Source: a virus
DNA length: 36,855 nucleotides
Direction: 5' to 3' (one strand)
Virus record (IMG/VR): IMGVR_UViG_3300035698_000419
Location: 1-36,855 of that record
Shown: one piece after another, positions 1 to 6,409 of the stretch
Layout: each line of letters begins with the position of its first letter
Position numbering within the stretch: the stretch's first letter is position 1
Translations under genes and position numbers: made by a program
Notes under the pieces: model-generated
Databases searched by the model: none
The model's input: only the letters and a program-made list of their open reading frames with translations
What the model was told of the DNA's origin: nothing

Positions 1-752
1 AGAGCGCCATCGAGACGCCCAAGCAGTGTGAATACGTCAGCCGCATTACAGGGAGAACTGTCACCGCAACTGCGTCGGACAGTTATTACTTTCCAGTCTA
101 CAACGGGTACGGGTTTCGCGGCGACTGGGACGACGGCCCAAGATACGGCACAGCAAAGGGCGGGACTACCACCCCTAAAGCCGTGGACGAAATCGACGAG
201 CCATCTGTCGCCATCAAGAAGGCAATCTTGGAAAAATCGGGAAACGCATCGCATCGCAAAGTTGCGAAAGCAGAAACCAGCCCCGGACAAACCGATTACG
301 AAGTTTGTCAAAACGGCGCGGCGTCGGTCGCCCAGTCTAAATACATTTCTGATCTGGGTGGCACCGTGGACTCCGAGAGCGATGAAGAAGCGATGGGCAC
401 GGAGGCTGCGGAGATTTTCGACAGCCTGTCTGCGGACGCGATGATCCAATTCTGGGAGGCGGCGTCTGATATGCCCCACCCAGTTGTCTACGCGTACGTC
501 AACGCTGTGTCCGACATGTTGGACGATCTGGAGGAGGAGGATTACGACACGTACCAGCCCATCTTCGCCGCCATCATCAATGACATGCGCGATGTGATCG
601 AAGGCAACGCCTCTGCGTACAGCCCGAAGACACTACACGAAGCGGAACTTGAAGCGCTGGAAGAAGAACTCGAACAGATGCCGGATGATATGGTGTCCAA
701 CGATATCCGCGCTGCTGCTGCGGCCAACCCTGACCTCCTGAAAGGAGCCTGA
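1..752 (+). CDS. Acidic early protein, 5'-truncated by the window edge
   Basis: The reading frame is open from base 3 to the TGA at 750-752, so the true start lies upstream of the window; an internal GTG at 183 is only a fallback start. About 249 residues are visible. The first 60 are rich in Thr, Tyr and Gly (around YYFPVYNGYGFRGDW). The last 130 are strikingly acidic, with roughly 33 Asp/Glu and only about four Lys/Arg, and are predicted to be helical. I recognise no family. It lies leftmost, before the integrase and RNA polymerase, where T7-like phages keep host-takeover genes. The charge recalls DNA-mimic proteins such as T7 Ocr, but that is analogy only. The stop is followed two bases later by the next start, so the two are co-transcribed. 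Confidence 0.7.
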   Translation, partial: SAIETPKQCEYVSRITGRTVTATASDSYYFPVYNGYGFRGDWDDGPRYGTAKGGTTTPKAVDEIDEPSVAIKKAILEKSGNASHRKVAKAETSPGQTDYEVCQNGAASVAQSKYISDLGGTVDSESDEEAMGTEAAEIFDSLSADAMIQFWEAASDMPHPVVYAYVNAVSDMLDDLEEEDYDTYQPIFAAIINDMRDVIEGNASAYSPKTLHEAELEALEEELEQMPDDMVSNDIRAAAAANPDLLKGA

Positions 753-754
753 AT

Positions 755-967
755 ATGACAGCCAAGAAAAAGAAGCCCCCTACCGGTGATTTTGCTGGTA
801 GCATCGAAGACTTCGCTGCCCGGATGAACGCTGCCAAAGTGGAGATCGCCACCCAGCGTGACGTCCTTCGGGAAATGGTGGACGAGGCGAACGGGTACAT
901 TGACGACCTTGAGAGCGCCTTGGACGACATCGAATCCGCAGCGGACGCCATGTCACGGTGGCTCTGA
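755..967 (+). CDS. Small helical hypothetical protein
   Basis: A 70-residue protein with a lysine-rich N-terminus (AKKKKPP) followed by one long amphipathic, probably coiled-coil helix (residues about 15-68) rich in Ala, Glu and Asp. The start is ATG 755, with AAGGAG ten bases upstream inside the end of the preceding gene. Its TGA (965-967) overlaps the integrase ATG by one base, so the integrase is translationally coupled to it. No family recognised; oligomerisation through the helix is the only inference available. Confidence 0.7.
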   Translation: MTAKKKKPPTGDFAGSIEDFAARMNAAKVEIATQRDVLREMVDEANGYIDDLESALDDIESAADAMSRWL

Positions 968-1804
968 TGCCCGCCAATGACATATCAGAGTGGTACTTCT
1001 ACGACACCATTGCGCTCACGGAGAGCCTCCACTGGAACACAACGGCGTGGGGGCAGACGGCGGTGAATTACGCGTGGGAGTTGTTTGAGTTCATGAACGC
1101 AGGTTCGGAAACACCACTGAACGACGTGACCACGCAGCGCCTCGACGCGTGGGTCAATGATTGTGGCCCTGCAACTTCCAATCGTAGGCTCGCTGCTATC
1201 TCCAAGGTGTTCACGGTCGCCCGACAGCGCGGCTACACGGGGTCCGTCCCGTACTTCCCGCGCAAGAAGGAACCCCAACACCGGGAGAGATACCTTACGG
1301 ATATGGAAGTCAGTTCACTGTGCCGTCGCATCGGGGCCATTGATCCTGACGCGGAGGACGTAGTGTCCCTGCTTCTGTATACCGGGCTGCGTCTGGGTGA
1401 GTTGTACGCCCTACAGCCGAAGGACATCAACTGGTCAACAGGAATGTTGACAGTCATGGAGTCCAAGGGTGGCAAAGCCCGGTCGGTCCCGATGATCGCC
1501 GCCGTACGCGATATCCTCAACGTCACGCCGTCCAAGTTCCCGCTACCGTCCGGTGCGCTCTGCGTTCCGGGCCATGTGGGACAAGGCGCGCATGACGATG
1601 GGGGAGAGTGGCGACCCTGCCTTCGTCCCTCACATACTCCGGCACACTTGCGCCTCACGTTTGGTGCAAGGCGGAGTCCCGATGAAAGTCGTGCAGGAGT
1701 GGCTCGGCCATTCCAGCATGGACATGACACAGCGGTACGCCCATCTGGCACCACAGAACCTAGAGGCCGCTGCGGCGGTCCTCGAAACCCGAGGAGATCA
1801 CTAA
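967..1804 (+). CDS. int: Tyrosine integrase, reading frame broken by a +1 shift near 1540-1562
   Basis: Phage integrase of the tyrosine recombinase family, which catalyses site-specific integration between attP and attB. The first frame (ATG 967; an in-frame GTG at 958 is less likely because ATG 967 overlaps the previous stop) carries a SAM-like N-terminal domain and the catalytic Arg in TGLRLGEL (about residue 142) and the beta-hairpin Lys in SKGGKAR (about residue 167). The rest of the active site, HILRHT, LGHSS and the nucleophile Tyr in QRYAHL (codon 1736-1738), is in the next (+1) frame, which runs to TAA 1802-1804. If translation stays in the first frame the product ends at 1842 with an unrelated tail and no nucleophile. 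All catalytic residues survive, and no stop lies between the halves. This could be a recent inactivating indel, a sequence error or a recoding event; the sequence does not decide. Confidence 0.85.
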
Positions 1805-2029
1805 ATGTCTATCCAACACAAGACCCTCGTGCTCAAGCGTAAAGAACTTGATAACCTCACCGTGACGGCGATGGCGTCCAAACTCCGGGCGCGCTCTGTC
1901 ACCAACTTCATGGCCCGCTTCGGGCGCTTCGACGAGGAGGAGTGGAAACTCTCTCAGGAGTTTATGAACTGGCGGTTCATGATCCGCGAGCAGCAGGAGT
2001 ATTGCTGGGACGGAAAGGTAGCTGAATAA
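1805..2029 (+). CDS. Small hypothetical protein, 74 aa
   Basis: Begins at ATG 1805, immediately after the integrase stop, and its TAA (2027-2029) overlaps the next ATG. The sequence is basic in the N-terminal half (KRKELDNL, SKLRARS) and aromatic and charged in the second half (FGRFDEEEWKLSQEFMNWRF), suggesting a compact helical protein. No family recognised. Its position just after the integrase in a string of tiny overlapping genes suggests an early regulatory or host-directed role, without proof. A DNA-binding, excisionase-like role is possible but I see no clear helix-turn-helix. Confidence 0.65.
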   Translation: MSIQHKTLVLKRKELDNLTVTAMASKLRARSVTNFMARFGRFDEEEWKLSQEFMNWRFMIREQQEYCWDGKVAE

Positions 2030-2208
2030 TGGCCGACCGATTTGAACTCAGCAAGTCCCCGGTGGACAACCGCGTCCGCCGATGGGAGTACCTCTGGGCC
2101 AGCAAGGTGTCTGGCATGGAAATGGAGGAGGGTCACGACTACCAGTTCTGGTGCGTGACCGGCGTGTACGCTACAAGGCGCGAAGTGTTCGCAGGAGGTG
2201 GCAAGTGA
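2029..2208 (+). CDS. Small hypothetical protein, 59 aa
   Basis: ATG 2029 overlaps the previous TAA by one base (TAATG). Translates to a 59-residue protein beginning MADRFELSKSPVDN, with an aromatic centre (RRWEYLWASK, YQFWCVTGVY) and a Gly-rich end. The TGA at 2206-2208 overlaps the GTG start of the next gene. No family recognised. The tight coupling on both sides is the main support for it being a gene. Confidence 0.6.
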   Translation: MADRFELSKSPVDNRVRRWEYLWASKVSGMEMEEGHDYQFWCVTGVYATRREVFAGGGK

Positions 2209-2393
2209 AACAGGTTGCGTACCTCTCACGCGAGGAACTGTGCGATGCAGTTCATCTGTGGATCACCGCTAACCGCCCGCACCTCGCGGCCCCGACCACA
2301 CCGTCCCTCCACACAATAATTAGAGACACCCTCGGGGTGGGGTCACAGGACTCACAGAGCATCCAGATCATACTGGAAGATCATAAGCCGTGA
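2205..2393 (+). CDS. Small hypothetical protein, 62 aa, GTG start
   Basis: Starts at GTG 2205, chosen because a near-perfect Shine-Dalgarno sequence (AGGAGGTG, 2192-2199) sits five to six bases upstream; the frame is also open upstream but has no comparable start. The protein begins (M)KQVAYLSREEL and looks soluble and mainly helical. Its TGA (2391-2393) overlaps the next GTG. No family recognised. Confidence 0.6.
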   Translation: MKQVAYLSREELCDAVHLWITANRPHLAAPTTPSLHTIIRDTLGVGSQDSQSIQIILEDHKP

Positions 2394-2569
2394 TTGGCTA
2401 CAGCATAGCGTTCTTCGTACCGGGAAACCCTGCCGTCCGCCACATGTTCGTGGAAGTGGACGATATGGTTGACCCGGTGAGTATGGTTGAGACGGTGGAG
2501 GGTAAGGGCGCAGAAGTCACTTGGATGATGTCCCTTCCCACTGTCGGCTTGGCCCCACGATTAAACTAA
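2390..2569 (+). CDS. Small hypothetical protein, 59 aa, GTG start
   Basis: GTG 2390 overlaps the stop of the previous gene (GTGA) and the frame runs to TAA 2567-2569, three bases before the promoter-like motif at 2572. The protein reads (M)IGYSIAFFVPGNPAVRHM, then an acidic, Val/Met-rich segment, ending in APRLN. No strong ribosome binding site is visible, so expression would depend on coupling. No family recognised. It fills what would otherwise be a 200-base gap before the RNA polymerase gene. Confidence 0.5.
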   Translation: MIGYSIAFFVPGNPAVRHMFVEVDDMVDPVSMVETVEGKGAEVTWMMSLPTVGLAPRLN

Positions 2570-2571
2570 AC

Positions 2572-2592
2572 GTACCACACGTGGTACCTTTG
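2572..2592 (+). promoter_or_regulatory. Putative phage RNA polymerase promoter, copy 1 (or operator)
   Basis: The 16-mer GTACCACACGTGGTAC (2572-2587), then CTTT and G2592. The same layout occurs at 8041 and 19492: 16 conserved bases, four AT-rich bases, then G. This matches T7-type promoter architecture (recognition block, melting block, initiating G). This copy is a perfect dyad (GTACCAC/GTGGTAC around two bases), so a repressor operator is an alternative. If G2592 is +1, the RNA polymerase leader is only 11 nt and begins with the Shine-Dalgarno sequence GAGGAG. Confidence 0.65.
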
Positions 2593-2602
2593 AGGAGATA
2601 AC

Positions 2603-5043
2603 ATGGATCGTATCCAGCGACAGAAAGACCTTGAAGTCACGATGGTGTCCCGTGGTATCGAAAGATACATGGGGGCCATCAAGGAGAATGAAGACAAAGG
2701 CCGTCGCCTTGATAACTCAGCGGAACAGAAGGTGGTCCGCGACATGCTCAACCTGTTCATCCCCGCCGTAGAGGAACACCAGCGGTTGGCCCGCGCTAAA
2801 CTGGTGGAGGCACAGACCAGCGGGCGGCGTCTCTCCGGGTGGGAAATGCCCTTCGCCCTCAGTGACCCTGCGGCGATGGCGTACATCACCATCCGGTGTA
2901 CCCTCAACACACTCAACCCGGCGCGTCAGCTACACACCATCAGCCGGGCGGTGGGCACCGTCGTCAACCAAGAACTGAGGTGGCGGGAACTACGAGAGGC
3001 GGAGAAGGAGCGCGCAAAGACAGCGCCCCCGAACCGGCTCGCGTACCTCAAGAAGACGGTCAAGGCCATCAACCCCAAGTCCCTGAACAAGTGGCTCAAG
3101 AAGATGGACGACGTGGAGACGACCCTGTGGGACAATGAGACGCGCGTTCGGGTCGGCATGGAACTGATTGGTCTGATGTCAGAGTCGTGCGCTGATTACG
3201 TGGACCTCACGTCGTATAAGAAGACGACCAACTACCGCATAACCACGGTGACGTCTATCGCCATCCAGCCAGATGTGGAGGAGATCATTCGGGCGCGCAA
3301 CGCCAACTCCGCTGCGTCGAAGCCGTTTATTCTACCGATGGTTTCACCGCCCACCCCGTGGGTCGTGACGGCTGACGGTGTGACAGGAGGGTATCTCACG
3401 CTCGAAATGCCCCTCGTCAAGCGCGGCATTGACCCACATACCTCGGTCTTGTCTGCGTACGACACGGTGTCCCCGGTGTGTGTCCGTGCGCTCAATGCCA
3501 TCTGTGCCACGGAGTGGAGGATCAACACGCGGGTACTGGACGTGGCAGAGGAGGTTGTGTATGGCGGTCACGCGGACCTGTCCCCTGTCCCGCCAGAACG
3601 GGGGAACTTCGAGCGTGTCAAGGACGCTGAGTGGGACGCCATGCCCCCGACTGAACGCACGGTTGTCCTCGCGAAGCGGCGGCAGAAGTACGACGAGGCA
3701 CACAAGGCTGAGAGCAAGCGCCGCGCGCTGTTCCGTGCCCTTGAGGTGGCGAAAGAGTTTGCGGAGGAGCCAGTGATATACTTCCCCCACAACCTTGACT
3801 TCCGGGGTCGCGCGTACCCCCTGCCGCAAGACCTCAACCCACAGGGTCCAGCCCTTGTCCGCAGTCTGCTGACGTTCGCGAAGGCCAAGCCTCTCGGTTC
3901 GTCTGGCCTGATGTGGCTGGCCTACGCTGCGGCGTCGGCGTACGGGCTGGACAAGGAGTCTCGCACCGCGCAGTCCGATTGGGTGGTAGCGCACCTGAAC
4001 GAGATCAGCACGGTAGCCACAGACCCACTGGGGGCGGGCAGGGAGTTCTTCGTCGCGGCGGACGAGCCGTGGGAATTCCTTCCCGTCGCCTTCGAGTTGG
4101 AGAAGGCGTTCAACTTCCCCGCTGGACCGGAGGCGTACCCCTCGTCCTTGCCAGTCCACGTTGACGGCTCATGTAATGGGCTGCAACACCTGAGTGCGAT
4201 GGGGCTGGACCCTGCCGGTGCGTACGCTACGAACCTGACAGCCGAACCTGTTCGACAGGACATCTATCAGATCGTGGCGGACAAGGTGGACGAGCAAGCT
4301 ACGTTGGACTGGCGGGCTGGTGAGAACTTCGCGGAAGCCACCGTGTGGGCGGGCAACGTCACACGTAAGACCGTGAAGCGTGGTGTCATGACCACCCCGT
4401 ACGGCGTCACGCGTATCGGGATGCGGGACCAGTTGATACAGAACGGGTTCACGAATGACGTGAAGTCCGCCAACTACCTCCGCGACCTGATGCAAGTGGC
4501 TATCAGTGATACGGTGGTCAAGGCGGGTCACATCATGGAGTGGATGCAGGACAACGCGCGTATCCTCGCAGCGGACGACCACCCAGTTGAGTGGACAACC
4601 CCGTCCGGTATGCGCGTTGTCCAGCAGTACCGCAACCCCACGTCCAAGCGCATCACGACGTTGCTTGGCACAGCGGTCATGCTGTCTGCCAACCACGATA
4701 ACGCCACGCTGAAAGCAGGGAAGCAAGGCATCGCCATCGCACCGAACGTGATCCACTCGTTCGACGCGGCACACATGATGCTCACCATCGACCGGGCGTC
4801 ACGCAGCGACCTGTCGTCCTTCGCCGTCATTCATGATAGCTTCGGGTGCCACGCATCAGACGTGAACTACCTCGTTGATGTTCTCCGTGAGGAGTTCGTC
4901 AGCATCTACTCGACCGACTGGTTCACTGCCCTACAAGCAGAGTTCCAAGCCACAGCCGGGCCGAACGTGCGAATGATCCCGCCCCCAAACGGGGTGACTT
5001 TAACATTGAGGAGGTGCGAAACGCAGAGTTCTTCTTCGCCTGA
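2603..5043 (+). CDS. T7-type single-subunit DNA-directed RNA polymerase, C-terminus in the -1 frame
   Basis: Transcribes the phage middle and late genes. Start ATG 2603, with GAGGAG (2592-2597) upstream. Palm motifs match T7 RNAP: motif A DGSCNGLQHLSAMG (metal-binding Asp at residue 521), motif B KTVKRGVMTTPYG (Lys592, Tyr600) and motif C IHDSFG (Asp745). In the start frame the ORF continues to 5143 with an unrelated Ser/Pro/Arg-rich tail that runs into the SSB gene. In the -1 frame the sequence reads RGDFNIEEVRNAEFFFA then TGA (5041-5043), which is the typical T7 RNAP ending; T7 ends in FAFA, a foot important for catalysis. The frames meet at a canonical slippery heptamer, C CCA AAC (4984-4990), inside a C5 run. 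The corrected protein is about 813 residues, versus 883 in T7. Either programmed -1 frameshifting or a missing C in the sequence explains this. Confidence 0.95.
4984..4990 (+). other. Candidate -1 ribosomal slippery heptamer CCCAAAC
   Basis: In the RNA polymerase frame the codons are CCC CCA AAC, so the heptamer has the canonical X XXY YYZ phase. A one-base backward slip re-pairs on CCC AAA and continues CGG GGT GAC into the conserved C-terminus. Downstream, GCGAA (5016-5020) could pair with TTCGC (5035-5039), and GGGGT (4991-4995) with ACCCC (5043-5047); both stems are weak. No Shine-Dalgarno stimulator lies 10-14 bases upstream. A homopolymer error (five C read instead of six) would give the same picture. 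Confidence 0.45.
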
Positions 5044-5097
5044 CCCCAAACTGTCCCTCTCGCCAACCATACCATACACTTCCCGAAAGGATGCTAT

Positions 5098-5733
5098 ATG
5101 TCAAAGACGAAACTTCCCATTCAGGTCACGCCGAAGGGTGTAGCCGCGTTCGCTTGGCTCTATAAGAAAGACGTCAAGTTCGCGAAGAAGGGTGAAGACG
5201 GCAAGCACAAACTGTCCCTTATTATCCCGAAGACGGAACTCGCTGGCTTGCAAGCGGGTATCAACGGCGGTTCGGAACGCATCGGCGGAGAGGACTGGAT
5301 GAAGTCCATCATGGAACTCCATGAAGCCAACGGTGGTGACGCAGCCAACTGTCCCATCAAGGACGGTGACAAGCCTGTTGATAAGAAAGGCAAGCCCAAG
5401 GAGGTGAAGGAAGAATTCGCCGGTACTTGGGAGATCAAGTTCACGTCGGGCTTCATGCCTCAGTTCGTGGACACTCAGAAGAACGACCTCCCGGCCAAGA
5501 TTAAGATCATGTCGGGTGACGAGATCAAGGTCGCCTTCCGACCGAACGTCTACGACGAGGGCTGCAATCTGTACATGAACGCGGTCATGCTCGTCGAGAA
5601 GAACGCATCGGGCGGCGGAGCCAACGCCTTCGGTGACGACGAAGAAGGTTACGTGGCTGACCGAGGCGCTGCCGACTCATTCGGTGACGACGAGGGTGGC
5701 GACGACCAGAAGTCGTCGTCTGGTGATTACTGA
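5098..5733 (+). CDS. Single-stranded DNA-binding protein, T7 gp2.5-like
   Basis: 211 residues, close to T7 gp2.5 (232). It coats ssDNA at the replication fork and coordinates polymerase and helicase through its acidic tail. An OB-fold-like body (residues about 1-165) begins MSKTKLPIQVTPKGVAAFAWLYKKD and includes FRPNVYDEGCNLYMNAVMLVEKN. It is followed by a strongly acidic C-terminal tail with two FGDDE copies and ends SSSGDY, an aromatic terminus as expected for this family. The start is ATG 5098, with GAAAGGA upstream; it lies 54 bases after the corrected RNA polymerase stop. The tail's two FGDDE units are encoded by a 14-base direct repeat (5629 and 5680). Confidence 0.88.
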   Translation: MSKTKLPIQVTPKGVAAFAWLYKKDVKFAKKGEDGKHKLSLIIPKTELAGLQAGINGGSERIGGEDWMKSIMELHEANGGDAANCPIKDGDKPVDKKGKPKEVKEEFAGTWEIKFTSGFMPQFVDTQKNDLPAKIKIMSGDEIKVAFRPNVYDEGCNLYMNAVMLVEKNASGGGANAFGDDEEGYVADRGAADSFGDDEGGDDQKSSSGDY

Positions 5734-5737
5734 GCAT

Positions 5738-6160
5738 GTGAAGAAGACAGGCGGTGAGTGGACAGTAACGATCCCACTCGCCCCTGTCCCTGCTTCACGA
5801 CCACGTGTCAGTCGGTGGGGTACCTATTACCTCAAGACGTACGCCACGTGGAAGAAGGAAGCGGAAGAACTCCTCGGAAGATACAAAGCACGTGCGCCGT
5901 TTGAAGGTGACGTCGTGGTCTACATGGAGTTTGTCTGCAAGCGACCGAAGAAGCTGACCCGGCATTGGCCACGCGGTGACGTTGACAACTTTGTCAAAGC
6001 CGCAGCCGACGCTATCACGAAGGCTGAGTGCGTATGGAAGGACGACGACCAGATCGTTGATCTGCGTTGCGTCAAGAGGTACGCGGGTGTGGACGAGAAG
6101 CCACATACAGCCATCACAATATCGGAGAACGAATATGACAGCAAAACTTGCTCTCAATAA
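5738..6160 (+). CDS. rusA: RusA-type Holliday junction resolvase
   Basis: 140-residue endonuclease of the RusA family, which cuts four-way and branched DNA in pairs. The family's metal-binding acidic residues are visible: GDVDN at about residues 80-84, then WKDDDQI about 20 residues later. The N-terminal strand TIPLAPVPASRPRVS is also typical. It occupies the slot where T7 carries endonuclease I (gp3), so it likely resolves branched replication intermediates before packaging. The start is uncertain: GTG 5738 lies five bases after the SSB stop, GTG 5723 is an alternative, and neither has a strong ribosome binding site, suggesting coupling to the SSB gene. Confidence 0.85.
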   Translation: MKKTGGEWTVTIPLAPVPASRPRVSRWGTYYLKTYATWKKEAEELLGRYKARAPFEGDVVVYMEFVCKRPKKLTRHWPRGDVDNFVKAAADAITKAECVWKDDDQIVDLRCVKRYAGVDEKPHTAITISENEYDSKTCSQ

Positions 6161-6221
6161 TGCAAGAGACAGGCATCATGCAACCAGTCAACATCGAAGG
6201 GAAATAACATGCACATCATGA
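6135..6221 (+). CDS. Possible 28-aa peptide
   Basis: ATG 6135 has GGAGAACGA just upstream and opens a 28-codon frame (starting MTAKLALNNARDRHH) that overlaps both the RusA end and the next start. Basic and His-rich. The ribosome binding site is its only support; it may be a leader peptide or nothing. Confidence 0.25.
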   Translation: MTAKLALNNARDRHHATSQHRREITCTS

Positions 6222-6409
6222 CGCCAGTCTTTGGAACGAACATCGACCACATCATGCGCGACTTCAGCAAGACCATCGAGCGCCTCGACGTACATCAGGA
6301 AGTTCGGGAAGGTCAGGCGGAAGTTGCCGAAGCGGCGGCGGCCCGCTGTCAAGACGACGCCCGTCGGGCTGGCGAGATCAGCGCCAAGCTGAAAGAACTG
6401 ATTGGGTAG
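6209..6409 (+). CDS. Small helical hypothetical protein, 66 aa
   Basis: ATG 6209 has AAGGGA at good spacing. The protein begins MHIMTPVFGTNIDHIMRDF and continues as an amphipathic Ala/Glu/Arg-rich helix (residues about 28-64), probably coiled coil. The TAG (6407-6409) overlaps the GTG start of the primase-helicase by one base. No family recognised; co-expression with replication proteins is certain from the layout, but function is unknown. Confidence 0.6.
   Translation: MHIMTPVFGTNIDHIMRDFSKTIERLDVHQEVREGQAEVAEAAAARCQDDARRAGEISAKLKELIG

Noticed and set aside
28-444. 138-aa frame at the left edge
   Set aside because: It is Arg/Ser/Thr-rich low-quality sequence overlapping the acidic gene, whose frame is open back to base 3 and couples to the next gene.
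967-2600. attP site or tRNA fragment near the integrase
   Set aside because: I looked for a tRNA 3'-end pattern (GTTCRAnYC type) and direct repeats and saw none; it may lie left of the window.
5044-5143. Ser/Pro/Arg-rich extension of the RNA polymerase to 5143 as a real C-terminus
   Set aside because: It overlaps the SSB start, lacks the conserved ending, and the -1 frame encodes the expected EEVRNAEFFFA terminus followed by a stop.
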